Positions 34,301 through 45,064 of a stretch of DNA of 64,000 nt are shown piece after piece; positions within the stretch are counted from its first letter, which is position 1; each line of letters opens with the position of its first letter. The notes below the pieces were generated by a model. That model had not been told where the DNA came from. It made no database searches and saw only the letters and a program-made list of their open reading frames with translations. Source of the DNA: Liolophura sinensis (Eukaryota; Mollusca; Polyplacophora; Chitonida; Chitonidae). Where the stretch lies: positions 23,469,764 to 23,533,763 of the forward strand of contig NC_088306.1 in assembly GCF_032854445.1 (NCBI RefSeq), written 5' to 3'. Made by a program: the position numbers and the translations under genes.

Positions 34301-36940
34301 TGATTAAACTTGTGTCGATAGTCAATAACCCTGTACAAATCTGGGTAACACTCTGAAGTCTGAAATGGCTAAGATGAATGTTTAACAGTGGGTAAGCCCC
34401 GTGTAAAACGGTTAAAACGTTGTCTGAAGTGGTTAAGCGTATGTCGATAGTGATTAAACCACTGTACAAAGCGGTGAATACTATGCCTGAAGTGATTTAA
34501 AATATGTCGATACAGTTAAAGCCAGGTGAAGCACATGTGAAAAGTCTATCGGCAAGAAACAGCTATACAAAGAGGATTGAAATTGACTTATACTATCTTT
34601 ATATTCGCTCACTGAAAGGTACAGTGGAACAGTTTTTAGTCTTTAGCCTTTTGTGAGGTAAAGAATGGGCGTTCAGCTCTATATCAAGTTCGGCTATTAG
34701 TTACTTCCCCAGAAACTAGTCATTATATTCACTTGAACACGTGACTCATCGTTTAAGTATGTACAATGTGTGTGATTTTACACGAGACATTACACAAACG
34801 TTCAAGCGACTACACTAACGCAATCTGAGATTTGTTGATCTACTTTTTCAGATTTTCAGAGGTCGTACAGTTGTCACAGGATCGCGTTTTAGAGGAATAT
34901 AGGCGAACCCAGTCAATCCTAGGTAAACAAAACTTGTAAAACCTCTAATAAAGGTTTATAGGGATCAATAAGGTCACAAGTTCGAAGCCAAGTGCCGCCT
35001 GTTTGAGCTATATTTTAGATCACGAAGTTAAATTGTCCAGTACCTAATGAGTTTCTCTCGTGTAATTCATCATCCATAAACCTGACTATTGTCGTGTAAT
35101 AAAATAGCCCAGTAACACGCCGTAAAACACCATTCAGATACATAAAGAGTACTACCAGTTGTACATATAAAATCACAGTACAAACTGAAATGCGATCAAG
35201 TGGGAAAGTGAGTGAGTGCTTGGGGGTTAACGTCGTACCTAAAAAATTTTAAGTCATATGACAACGAAGGAACCCTTAGAGTGCATGTAATGTGCCTCCT
35301 TGTGGCAGGAGGAATTTCCACCGCTCTTTCATCTAGTGCTGCTACACTGGGACGCCTTACCGAAGGCATGTAAGCCTCCCCGCCCGAGCCATTATGCTTA
35401 TACGTTGAACTAGGCGTTGAAGGCAGGCGAGGAAGTTCCACTTCCTCTGTCAAGATCTTAGGTGTGACTCGATCAAGGATTGACCCTGGATCTACCGATC
35501 CCAAAGCGGACGCTCTACCAACTGTGCTATCGGGGCCGGTTCGATCAAGAGAAGTGTAGTCATTACTGAGATGTTCTTTTGAAACTTGAAGACTTGACAA
35601 TTGGAACATGTCACACGACATACTAAAATGAGTCATAATTTCTGAATAAATCCTTATGGATGCCGTATATTCTTGTCAGAATGGATATTCATCAAAAAGT
35701 CAAGAATTTATCTTAGTTTGAACTCTGGACAGAGGACCTAACTATTGCAAGACGTGACCAGTATAATTCAAAGTAAAAGAAATAACACACGCACCACTCA
35801 GTCACAAATGTACATAAAGATCCTGACATGCAGATTACGAAGAAAAGGGGTGTACAGTACATCCTGCCTCCCCAACCCAACCCTTCCCACCTGCAAAATA
35901 CACACATAGGCTACACATATGAAAAGTCGTGGGTCTCCCCCAGGCTCTGCCCGGTTTCCTCCCATCATAATGCTGGCCGCCGTCGTATAAGTGAAATATT
36001 CTTGAGTACGACGTAAAACACCAATCAAAATATATAAACAAAATACACACATGAAACAATGCCACATTTTAATAAATATATGCAAGTTAAATTCTATGGT
36101 TTACAAAAAACAATATAATTTGCAACGTTGTAGAAATCAGTTAAACACAAAGTCAATACCATACCTGTTAAAATCCCAAACGATACCATTATAAAATAAA
36201 TACTGCTGGCGAAGAAAGTGATGCCAAGGCCGAGAGCCATTACTAGGCCGCCAAAAATCGTGACTCTGCGACAGTCATACTTGTTCGTCAGTACACTAGC
36301 CAGGGGACCTGAGGAGAGAGAAACAAGCGAAGTGATGATCACGTGAGTCTTTATTCGTGACATACTTATAGGGACGCTATTAACGTTCGGAAATGATAGA
36401 GTGTACCAATTTGGGAAAATTTTCCCATAGCCTACTCTATTCTGTACGTCCCTTCTACCCTACGTCAATTAGTAAAGAATGTAAATGGTAGCGAGAGGTA
36501 AAGTTATTGAATTAAAAACATGTAAATTCATGACAAGATTGCGTCATCCACCGTTTTCATGTTTAAGCGTAGCTGGCCTACTTCTGTTGAAAATCTTCTT
36601 TTTCACTTGTTGCTCTATAAGAAACAGTATTTCATAAATTTAAGATTCTTGTATTGCTTATAATCATTTCGTTTAAGCTAAACATAGAGCTTTTTGTGAA
36701 AGTTTGTCGTAATAAAAGTTGGCCAACATATTAGCATGTAGCATTTCTCACCTGCCGCATACATGGTTGCCCATGGAGAGAGCTCCAGCCCATGACGTCA
36801 CAGCTTTCGGGCGCCTCAAAGGCTTCCAGGAATATCAAGTTGAAAATGCAGCTGACCAGCAAATCCCGTAACGTGAAAATATGGACGAAGAATGAAGCCA
36901 CAACGACCACCCATCCCCAAGGCGTTTCTCGTGAATCCAT
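25374..36940 (-). CDS. SLC16-type MFS transporter, paralog 2, with irregular first exon
   Basis: Exons on the minus strand: 36940-36752 (or to 36763), 36308-36165, 27069-26332 and 25552-25374 (stop TAA). Exons 2 and 3 are 144 and 738 nt, exactly as in gene 1, and exon 4 is one codon longer. Clear matches include [42 protein letters not shown] and [19 protein letters not shown]; the protein would be an MFS carrier of about 412 residues. As in gene 1, TM8 has Asn and Arg. Exon 1 starts [17 protein letters not shown], but against gene 1 it has a compensating indel pair inside TM1 and two later 1-nt gains. The homologous donor (CAG|GTGAGA) is then out of phase with exon 2. A donor 11 nt earlier (CAT|GTATGC) would restore phase. 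It is therefore either a pseudogene in progress or re-spliced. The second intron (27070-36164) is swollen by nested transposons. An acceptor (TTTTGCAG|) lies 8 nt before the ATG. Confidence 0.85.
27070..28715 (-). other. Intron 2 of gene 2, part before the nested elements
   Basis: No gene seen. A worn type A SINE core may lie at about 27470-27545 (CCACTTTTACGACAATGG). Small frames at 27433-27786 have no domain. Confidence 0.5.
28881..29036 (-). pseudogene. MADF/Myb-SANT-like domain start of the Harbinger element
   Basis: A 51-residue frame begins ATGGCGGCACC and reads [20 protein letters not shown], then QEYEKYP and LSKEYY. This fits the N-terminal helix of MADF or Myb/SANT-like DNA-binding proteins that accompany Harbinger transposases. 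It stops early, before the second half of the domain, so it is a truncated relic. The LTR element inserted about 27 bp upstream of its ATG. Confidence 0.65.
29621..30300 (+). pseudogene. Gag-like remnant of the LTR retrotransposon
   Basis: The first frame (29621-29935) has [19 protein letters not shown] and [19 protein letters not shown], the capsid-like pattern of invertebrate Ty3 gag proteins. After a frameshift another frame carries [15 protein letters not shown], a typical conserved gag stretch (about 29925-29970). Cysteine-containing pieces near 30200-30300 look like degraded zinc knuckles. In-frame stops show it is not functional. Confidence 0.7.
30454..32100 (+). pseudogene. Pol remnant: protease, reverse transcriptase and RNase H
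   Basis: 30454-31215 starts with an aspartic-protease region ([16 protein letters not shown]; the usual Thr-Gly of the active site is replaced by Cys-Gly) and continues into the RT fingers ([20 protein letters not shown]). A break of about 50 bp follows. 31269-31682 has the palm and thumb ([23 protein letters not shown] at the place of the catalytic Asp pair, and [17 protein letters not shown]). 31689 onward is RNase H-like ([17 protein letters not shown], His where Asp is expected). Catalytic losses and frame breaks indicate long inactivity. It is interrupted at 32101 by a SINE. Confidence 0.85.
32089..32381 (-). repeat. SINE type A inserted in the RNase H/connection region, with 12-bp duplication
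   Basis: TAGATGTATATA occurs at 32089-32100 and at 32370-32381, flanking a full-length reverse SINE (32101-32369): TTTA tail, CGTACTCAAGAATATTTCAC, GGAGGAAACCGGGCACAGCC, GACCATCCGCAGGTTGCTG and head GCTAACCGACAGAGCCACGG. Removing the insert rejoins the pol reading frame at the conserved connection between RNase H and integrase, so the SINE arrived after the retrotransposon. Confidence 0.96.
32382..33480 (+). pseudogene. Integrase remnant of the LTR retrotransposon
   Basis: The frame at 32580-32852 carries the zinc-binding N-terminus of a Ty3-type integrase ([27 protein letters not shown]) but is broken where the second half of the His/Cys motif should be. Near 32945-33030 another frame has [19 protein letters not shown], the first part of the catalytic core. 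Near 33140-33230 [10 protein letters not shown] marks the segment with the expected Glu, with stops around it. Not functional. Confidence 0.8.
33858..33867 (+). other. Polypurine tract before the 3' LTR
   Basis: GAAAAGGGGGA-like purine run immediately before the TGTAACG start of the 3' LTR, where plus-strand priming occurs in LTR elements. Confidence 0.65.
34290..34530. repeat. Degenerate tandem repeat
   Basis: Variants of ATGTCGATAGTGATTAAAC, CTGTACAAA and GTCTGAAGTGGTTAAG recur three to four times at intervals of about 65-75 bp. Confidence 0.45.
34971..35145 (+). repeat. Diverged SINE with type A-like 3' end
   Basis: A box B-like AGGTCACAAGTTCGAAGCC at the 5' side, an unfamiliar middle, and ACACGCCGTAAAACACCATT at the 3' end. 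Confidence 0.45.
35207..35540 (-). repeat. SINE type B, full length, reverse
   Basis: Left GTGAGTGCTTGGGGGTTAAC, TTAAGTCATATGACAACG, ATGTGCCTCCTTGTGGCAGG, GGATTGACCCTGGATCTACC, and head ACCAACTGTGCTATCGGGGC. It lies in intron 2 of transporter gene 2. Confidence 0.88.
35926..36036 (+). repeat. SINE type A, 3' half
   Basis: GTCGTGGGTCTCCCCCAGG, CTGGCCGCCGTCGTATAAG and TTGAGTACGACGTAAAACAC. It ends about 130 bp from exon 2 of gene 2. Confidence 0.8.
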
Positions 36941-39440
36941 TAGTTTGTCTGCAAAATGAAAATGAGTTACTTCCATAACCAGTGATTTAAACTTATGGAC
37001 CGTTTAGAGCTGAAAAGAAAACAGTATATGATACCTTGTGTATGTGCTACACATGACTTGTACAGCAACAAATATCGCTCAAGGCTGTTTATAATTTAAA
37101 TAGTTATTGGTAATATATTTGACACATACATAACCCAAAATTATACCCCTCAGAAACACTATAATGTATATTGTTATTAATATCTTGTTATCTCCACTTG
37201 TTGGTGGTGCAAAATATCGTCTTATATGGCAAAATCAATCAAGGATTAGATCATTTGATCTAATCTGGCTACGGAATATTCCGGGAAGCCTTCCACAACA
37301 ATTCTATGTTATACTACCCATTATGGGCGACATTGACTATAGCACAAAAAGATAAAAGCTTTTCCAGTATTTGTATTATTTGTTCAATTTTTTCTCTCGC
37401 CGTGTTTTCCGGAAAAATGACCTGGGAAAGAATATATATACTTTAAAAGCCAAGTAAGATATGCCAATATAGCGAGAATGATAGGTGGACACTGACACCA
37501 CGATATATCTATACTCGTTTGTTCTGTTACGTAAGTCTTCACGTTTTCTGCGACGTTCTTCATGTAAACCATTGCGTCGCGTCAGTGACATTCAAACCAC
37601 GTTATATAATCGTTTGTCCTATTACACAGCTCTTCACATTTTCTGTGATGTTTAGGAATAAAACGATGTGTCGCTTGAGACATCACATGATGCCGTTGTG
37701 GCCAGCAATGCCCTCCATCATTTCTGAGCAGACATTTGTTCTAGGCCGCCATGATGGCAAATCTATGTCAATCTAAAACAAATTGGTTATCCCACATTTT
37801 AAGTTTTTTCTTTAATTATATACTAGTATCATATATAAAAAGGCTATTTTTACAGAGCTTTGGAGCGATTTGTTTCGGTTGACCAGCTCAACTACATCAG
37901 ATACAATTAGAACTTCATATGCGTTAAGGCAAATGTACGACGTGAATGGTCTGTAACAACCTCAAATTGAGAAGGCGGAATTTTGGTCAAAGAGAATATA
38001 CAGCTTAAAGGATACATGAGACGTAACAAAAAAACCAAACGTATGGTTTTAAGGAACAAATAAAGACAGACATGCCAAAAAACTGAGTTTTTTTTTTTCA
38101 TTTTTGAGGCACATTATGTATTTCTTAATACACCCTCTAGTTTATCCATATTTTCCTTCAGTTGTCGGGAATATACGGAAAGTTCGGGGCATTAGTTAAA
38201 ATCGTCATTTATAAGATGCCCGGATTCGGAACTTTATGTCAGATCTATATTTGCGTAACTGACATGATCTACAGACACTATCAGTTAAAAAATTCCTCAT
38301 TAAAATGTATGTTGATTTCCTGTGTCATGTAAGAACTAGTAATAATATGAATATAATACTGGATAGTTTCCAATAGAGGCCAGAGAGATTGCGCACACGG
38401 CGTGCATGGGAAAAGGGATCGGAGAGAGGCACTATACACCAAATGTTAACTTGTATTGACCGCTTCAAACGAAAGCTTTAGCAAGTAAAATCTTGCTGGC
38501 AGGACAAGTACGAAAACACCATTGTGTAACTCAATCGCATTCAAGTTGGAGCTGTTGAATATGCAGATTAATCGACTTGTCTAAAATTGACCTCATGAAT
38601 AAAACGAGTGATAGATCTAGAAATTCCTTCCCCAAGGTCGGAAATGAACACGCATAATTGTGCAATCTGTTTCGAGTGTTCAGGAGTATGTACACCGAAA
38701 TTTTTGTTTATCGCCTTACTCAAGGATACTGTACTTTTGCGATGGTGTTTGATCATTTGCATGGCTGAAGGAAGACGGACAGCAGCTAGAAAAACCATTG
38801 GCTTTTGGCATGTAACTGACAAACTTCCTTACCTTTCCCAAACATATGTATGTCAATATGGTGGACGGCAAGAGGTTTCCAAACAACTTGATCTGCACCA
38901 ACTAAATCTCCACAAGAGCGTTTCCGATCGTCATGCACCAAGATTGAAAGCTCTGGGATTACCCGCCAGAGCCTGTGACTGAACCAGCTCCTCGTGTGAA
39001 GCTGCTAGTGAGTTACAAACTATAAACATGTTAAGCTCTCGGTCACAATCCACACCACTGACCTGCCCTACATGACCTGAAATTTCGATCATGACTAAAC
39101 AATCGATGGTTTCCAATTGATACAAAGTTCTTTTGATTTGGAAGGTTTTGAAGTTTAAGGTATAGGATGATATCCTACTGGAGAAATGTAATTTTTGTGG
39201 TCAAAGGTAAGAAAAGCAAAATTAAAGTGAGGCATTTATTTACACTTTTCACATCATTTAGGGCGGGTGATAAGCAACAGAAATTGACGTGACTATAATT
39301 GCTTGAAAATTTTTTTAATGTTGATTACTAACTTAGAGTTAAGGAACTGAAATGAGAAAGACTTTTTTGGCAAATTAATATTATGTTTAAATTCAACTGA
39401 TGATATAGGTTTATATGCACTCAAAATTAAGCTATTAAAT
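36941..39440. other. Upstream of gene 2; no other gene seen
   Basis: A probable 5' UTR acceptor sits at 36949-36950 (minus strand). Beyond it are 2.5 kb of AT-rich DNA. Overlapping frames on both strands at 38568-38982 and 37384-37591 have no domain. A promoter for gene 2 may lie here but no clear signal was found. Confidence 0.4.
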
Positions 39441-39461
39441 TTAACAGAAATTCTGTTGTCT

Positions 39462-39630
39462 GAGGGATGCTAGAATGTATTCTGTTTTTATAACACAATA
39501 TTGTGTGATATTCACCATAATATTCCGTTAGTCTAACAGAATGGTGATGTTGACTTTTTCAATATTTGTGTTATATTTAACAGGATACTAGTAATCTGCT
39601 GCAATAACAGAATACATTCCAGCATCACTC
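39462..39630. mobile_element. Small fold-back (MITE-like) element
   Basis: The left arm (GAGGGATGCTAGAATGTATTC, continuing TGTT) and right arm (reverse complement GAGTGATGCTGGAATGTATT, continuing CTGTT) are about 25-bp inverted repeats. Inside lies a second stem, CACCAT...ATGGTG, around CCGTTAGTCTAACAG. About 170 bp, non-coding. No target duplication could be assigned. Confidence 0.6.
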
Positions 39631-40064
39631 ATATAACAGACTTTATGAGTGTGTTTGATTCCTGGTCACCATGTTATGTTATCAAACTGTATACAATCGT
39701 CTCATAACATCGGTCATTTTCAGATCAGCACTGTACAAGATAAACTAAAAACAGACAGCATAAATTTATTGGAACAGCCTTGTAAGTATACTTACATTTA
39801 TATACAACCTTATAACCTAGAGCAGGCTTTACCTTTCCCACGGAACTTGACAAGCGACGGTCATGTTTACTCTCACCACGAATAATCCGCAATTCACGTG
39901 ACAGACTCTGTTCTAAGAAAGCCTCCACACTATCGCTGTTGGTAGAGCCTCGAGCGCCAAGTATATAGCCCACACTAGTATGCACTTGTTAAAAGGGTAA
40001 TATATTTCAACAAGAACTATGTAACACTTATGATTAAATTGTCACTAAATTGTTCTCGGGCTAT

Positions 40065-40232
40065 ATTGTCCTGAAATAATGTGTACACCGTGAACACAGT
40101 GCTTCGTCTGCAATTTGCGAGGCCCATATATAGTAAATAAATACTTCTATTGTCCTGAAATAATATTTACACTGTGAACACAGTGCTTCGTCTGCAATTT
40201 GCGAGGCCCATATATGATAAATAAATACTTCT
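40065..40232 (+). repeat. 84-bp unit in two tandem copies
   Basis: ATTGTCCTGAAATAATGT starts one copy at 40065, and ATTGTCCTGAAATAATAT the next at 40149. The unit includes GTGAACACAGTGCTTCGTC and CATATATAGTAAATAAATAC. The copies differ at only a few positions. Confidence 0.93.
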
Positions 40233-40261
40233 GTCATATAATTCTTTTTCATTTTAAGCTT

Positions 40262-40375
40262 GCACTATTTTAGCACGATAATTTTGAAACAAAATTTGAT
40301 ACAGCCACGGTGCTTGGGTGTTCAATAGAGTACCCAAAAAAAAAGAGAAACGCACATAGGTGAATTTTCGCATGA
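40262..40375. repeat. Dispersed repeat, copy 1 (second copy near 43560-43672)
   Basis: Shares the block order TTTTGAAACAAAATTT / TACAGC / GTACCCAAAAAAAAAGAG / CACATAGGTGAATTTT with the second copy. Possibly the end of an unidentified transposon. Confidence 0.45.
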
Positions 40376-40433
40376 TGAATCGGCGTTACTTCAAACTGCT
40401 TTCCCCTCTTAGAACTTCGTCGTTTTTAAAGAA

Positions 40434-40490
40434 CGACGTCGGCCAGCATTATGGTGGGAGGAAACAGGAGAGAGCCTGGGAGACCCGACG
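40434..40490 (-). repeat. SINE type A, core fragment
   Basis: ACGTCGGCCAGCATTATGG and GGAGGAAACAGGAGAGAGCC match the type A core in reverse. Confidence 0.65.
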
Positions 40491-40980
40491 GCCTACGTTA
40501 TCAAATCTCTTACACCGCGAACATTTTTTTTTGTTTCAGTGTTATCAATATTAATACTATTGTGTTTTGCCGCAACAAATAACACTAATAATTTTATGAA
40601 CATATGTTTCCAGAACTTTCATTGAACAAGGTCTGCTGTACAATATTATAGTAATATTGAGCTGTACAATAACTTAGACTGATCCTTGTCCGCAGGATTT
40701 AGAGTAATGTAGGCTTATTTCTGACGTGGAGCATGGAGCTTATACGAAAGGCCTTCCAACAGGGATTTGGTGAACAATGGGGAAGGTCTCATTATATCCA
40801 TGTCCAACAATGAATAGAAGTCCATACAAACGGCATGTTAATGCGCTCACAATACACTCAAAAAAGCACGACGTAAAACCCCCAGCATACATTCACAAAC
40901 GCAATACAGACAAATAATCACTAAACAACAATGTGATTCGGCAGCAGTATATGTCACAACATGGAATCCGTCCAGACAAT
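40491..40980. other. No gene seen
   Basis: AT-rich spacer without recognisable features. Confidence 0.35.
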
Positions 40981-41072
40981 ACGTATGTGACATAGCTGAA
41001 TGTGACATAGTTGTATGTGACATAGGTGAATGTGACATAGCTCTATGTGACATAGCGGTATGTGACATAGCT
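40981..41072 (+). repeat. 15-bp tandem repeat, TGTGACATAGCTGTA-like
   Basis: About six units of TGTGACATAGNTNNA, each differing at one or two positions. Confidence 0.93.
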
Positions 41073-42002
41073 ATAAAGTCTTGTTTGTTGATTTAGTACT
41101 TCTAATGGTTTGTATTTGAATCTAGAACTGGGAATGTGAATTTAACTTGTTATTGAATATCCATATATATTGGCTAATACCTTATCGTTATATGACTGAA
41201 AAAATGTAAAGCCCTAGGCATACATGTATGCACATGCAGACGTATATACCGTGAACTGGCAACTAACTTAACACGACTCCTAGTTAAATAAGTGGGGTAT
41301 ACGAGCGTAAAAATATACGCTTTGTCATTGTTAATACATGTGCAGTGATGGCATATCATGCACTCGATGTCTAAAATGCTATTTAACTTATTCAATTTGA
41401 CATTTACATAAGCCCTATAGAGTTTCAAGAAAACTGAAAATAAACCGGTTCCTGTGAGCGTAGTGTTTCATATACTGATGTCTATTACAGAGAAAATCGG
41501 TTTAGGTAAATATTACGACTGCGCAGAGATTTTGTCTCGCACAATTCTGTTGAACTTTAGATATGTAAAATGCCACTCATAAAAGCGTGAGGCCATGGTG
41601 TGATATTCGATGGAATATGAAAGAGATCTATGTGAATAGCACTCTTGCAGCCTATTTTGAAAAACCTGCAAAATGAAGGGTGGGGGTAGGGGAGGGTTTG
41701 TTTGTCAAAAGCATTACGTGGATAGCGCATGACACAGAATGACTGTGCTCGTGTTAAATATGCGTTCGACCTTTCATATTTGTCATCAGCCTTTTGAATG
41801 GGTCTATCGGTGTCTTAAAGCACTGAACGTGAACAAAAAATAAGAATCAATGTTTGGTAACCACAGAAAAGCTGAGAGAGAAAGAAATCTCAGAATGGTA
41901 CTCACTGCAGAAAAAATCAGGCATATTACAACTAGACAAGAAAATTTACGAATATCTTTGTTGGTTCTCATAATGCTGGTGGTTAGCGCTCCAATGACAT
42001 AA
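41073..42002. other. No gene seen; small SINE tail near 41184
   Basis: CGTTATATGACTGAAAAAATG at about 41186-41206 resembles a worn type B 3' end. The rest shows nothing. Confidence 0.35.
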
Positions 42003-42208
42003 AAATCACTCAACAGTGCGGTCACTGTGAGTTCAAGTCCAGCTCACGCTGGCTTTCTCACCGGCCGTACGTGGAAAGGTCTCACAGCAATCTGCGGATG
42101 GTCATGGGTTTCCCCCTTGCTCTGTCTGGTTTCCTCCCACCATAATGCTGGCCGCCGTCGGATAAGTGAAACATTCTTGAGTACGGCGCCAGTTAAATAA
42201 ATAAATAA

Positions 42209-42243
<35 letters not shown>

Positions 42244-42244
42244 A
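42003..42244 (+). repeat. SINE type A lacking its first part, with long AAAT tail
   Basis: Starts inside the head (CAACAGTGCGGTCACTGTGA, box B GTTCAAGTCC) and continues through CTGCGGATGGTCATGGGTTT and CACCATAATGCTGGCCGCC to TTGAGTACGGCGCC, then (AAAT)n of about 14 units. Confidence 0.88.
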
Positions 42245-43559
42245 TCTTTTCATGCTAAGGCAATATACATCGGGACTATTCACACTTTTTTCTCTTAGAG
42301 TCTTCTTTTATATGCTTTCTATGTATAAATCACAGACACGTCCCTTTTACAAAGTGTGTCTGACCAAACATGAGAAAACTTCGATCATTATCCATCAACA
42401 CTCATATACGTGCCTTTGGTCTCTTCCTGTGCATCAAGTCAGTCAAATCCATTTTTGGTTTTACACCCTCGTACATTTCCAGCCTATTGCGTCAATTAAC
42501 CACAAGAGAGAATTTCAGACAAAGACGCGTTCCAAGATTGAAGACACAACATATAGGCCACTACATGACTACATGCGAAGATACTGCCTATGGTCTACAG
42601 TTTGACTACGTCACATATATATGTAGCTACATACACGCAGTACCTATAGGCAGTTTGTTAATGGTAATAGCGTATATGTACTATGATTTTCCATAAGCAC
42701 GAACCGGATCTGACAAAGCATATAATCCAATGAATTTATGAAGCCCTACCACCACAATTTTAATGTCACTGCTCGTTTTACAATAATGTAAGGGCAATAC
42801 ATACTGGGTCATAGTATCTATACTGTTATTTGGGTTTGATTGGTCGCATTGGTGTCAAAACCTCAGTCAAAATTATATCGGTCAATATGACGTAGGTCTT
42901 GGATTGCATGCAGTTACAATTCACTGACTACGTAACCATCATTCGTATTGGTCATGCCCCAGGGCGAAAATGTCATTTCTAAAACGCTCATGAATCATGG
43001 CCAAAACTACAGCTGTATTATGAACTTACAACTTGCCATATTTCATTCAGACAAAAAGGTTATATTCTAGTTTAGTCGTGATTTAAATAGTCAAATGTAA
43101 GGAAATGTGCGGACGAGTCTAAATGCAAATTTCGAAATGCACCAACAAAACCAGGTTCCTGTGAATGTCATGTAGAAAGCCTGCACGATGTTGGTGTGTT
43201 TTGGTTGTTGTCACGAAACGCCGTGAACAGTTTTACCCTTAACTTTAAATTGTCCATTTACATTTATACTATATTATTTTCGAGAAATATCAACAGGAAC
43301 TGTAATACACCCTAGTGTTTTGAAATGGTTCTATATCGAACCTTTATGTATTCTGTGTAGCACCTATATTTCTGAGAGTGTATCGACTGTGTACATATAA
43401 CATTATCATAACTATTTTCATATGAATAGGTGTGATCAAAGTTTAACTGGGACAACAAATTACACAATTCATTTTTATACAGAATATTATACTTCATCAT
43501 GAATAGAAATTTTACCATCTTTCGGCCATAAATATTGCCTTTAATGTTAAGCATGTAGT
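42245..43559. other. No gene seen
   Basis: Overlapping plus-strand frames at 42252-42696 and a minus-strand frame at 43312-43554 show no recognised domain. Confidence 0.4.
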
Positions 43560-43672
43560 ATTTTTGCTACTAATTTCGAAATAAATTTATTACAGCGAGT
43601 TGTACTTAGATGTTATCCACAGGGTAACAAAAAAGAAATACATAGGTAAATTTTGGAATCATGAGTCATAAA
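43560..43672. repeat. Dispersed repeat, copy 2 (related to 40262-40375)
   Basis: TTTCGAAATAAATTT, TTACAGCGAGTTG, GGGTAACAAAAAAGAAATAC and CATAGGTAAATTTTGG line up with the first copy. Confidence 0.45.
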
Positions 43673-43751
43673 TAAGCCAAGGAAGCTAATCCTAGCCGTG
43701 ACACCATGTCACTGTAGTCAATTTCTTTTAGCTAGTCGTCCACTCAGTTCA

Positions 43752-44490
43752 CTGTAAAATCAGTGATATTCGCTAGCAAAATTACCTTTAGTCAGTGACA
43801 CGTAACAACACAAGCTCTGTACATTGGATATGTTGGAAGTCTGCATTATTGCAAGGAAAATGAAATTAGAATACTTTTCTAATTCATAATATTAAAGTCC
43901 ATAAGCTCGGTTTCGACGACATGAACCCACGAACACGGGTGACGTCATAGTTATTAAAAAATCAGTGGCATGCTGGATATTGGGCGGAGTTCAACGTGTT
44001 TTGACGGAGGGCGACACCACTTACCTCAGCTGCTATCGACTTGGTTGTAAGCAGTGTTACTGACACTGACATGTTTCAACTTGTCTAAACGTTTTAGTTT
44101 GATACAACCTTAATATATGAATTTTTTTTACCTGTTATAGTATATTTTCTCAGGGCGGAATGGATTTGGGGATGGATGTTAGGAATTTAAAGCGATGTAG
44201 TCTATTCGCTGAGACAGTATAGGGTAAACTGTGTTACTGTGTGAAGTTGTTCTGTTTAAACCGCTTGTTTGTGCAGCCATTGTAAAACAAAATTACTCTC
44301 CGTGCCCATTGTCCAGCATGCAACTTTCTTTTGAATAATTATGACTTCACTCGGGGGCAACCAATTCTTCGTATCGAAACTAAGTTTTTGGAGTTCAACA
44401 TTATGAATCAATGTCAATGTGTAGGACTTGGGTAGTTACGTGTCACTTGCTAAAGGTAATTTTGGAAGCGAATAGGGTTGATTTTACAGA
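43752..44490. mobile_element. ~740-bp element with long inverted ends
   Basis: The left end CTGTAAAATCA then GCAAAATTACCTTTAGTCAG and TGACACGTAAC is matched in reverse at the right end (44405-44490: CTGTAAAATCA, CCAAAATTACCTTTAGCAAG, TGACACGTAAC). The similarity continues weakly inward for over 100 bp. The interior has no transposase frame, so this is a non-autonomous element. The flanks gave no clear target duplication. Confidence 0.7.
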
Positions 44491-45064
44491 CAGCTAAATA
44501 TAGGATAGACTATGGTGGATGTTCATCTCAGCACATATGATGTCACAGTCATATTACAAATCTGATTGGTTAACAGGGGAAATAAGGTTTCCTGGTTTAA
44601 GCTCTACAACTTTGGTCACGCTTGAATAAATCTGTTATACCAAATATTAAGCTTAGGCTAGGACCAGCCGGGACTTACCTATCTCTCACACCAGCCAGTA
44701 AACGAGGATTCTATATCAGTTCTATATCATTTTGTATGAGCAGCGAAGTGTAGGTATGACCTGCATTTAGTATGACCTTTATCGACACGCCTGAGTTAGC
44801 AGACATCCTCCCACGCGCTGTTATCTATATATAAAAATGAACACCTACGTATGATGAGAAAATCGGCATATTACGCCGATCTTGAGAATATTGTGACCAC
44901 ATTGTAGTGAGAGAAATGACAGGAAATTCATTCAAAAGGCTACTGGATAACCTTTCCACGTACGACCGGAATACCTTATTGCCGTGTTGCCTACAACACC
45001 GTTTAACTTTACTAGCAAGCATTATTTTACAGCGTTTCCAGGCTCCACATTGTAGGCCAGCATT

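Noticed and set aside
38568-38982. Overlapping frames on both strands (up to 124 codons)
   Set aside because: No domain, no splice support and no clear codon bias on either strand.
42252-42696. Two overlapping plus-strand frames over 100 codons
   Set aside because: Mutually exclusive, no domain, AT-rich spacer composition.
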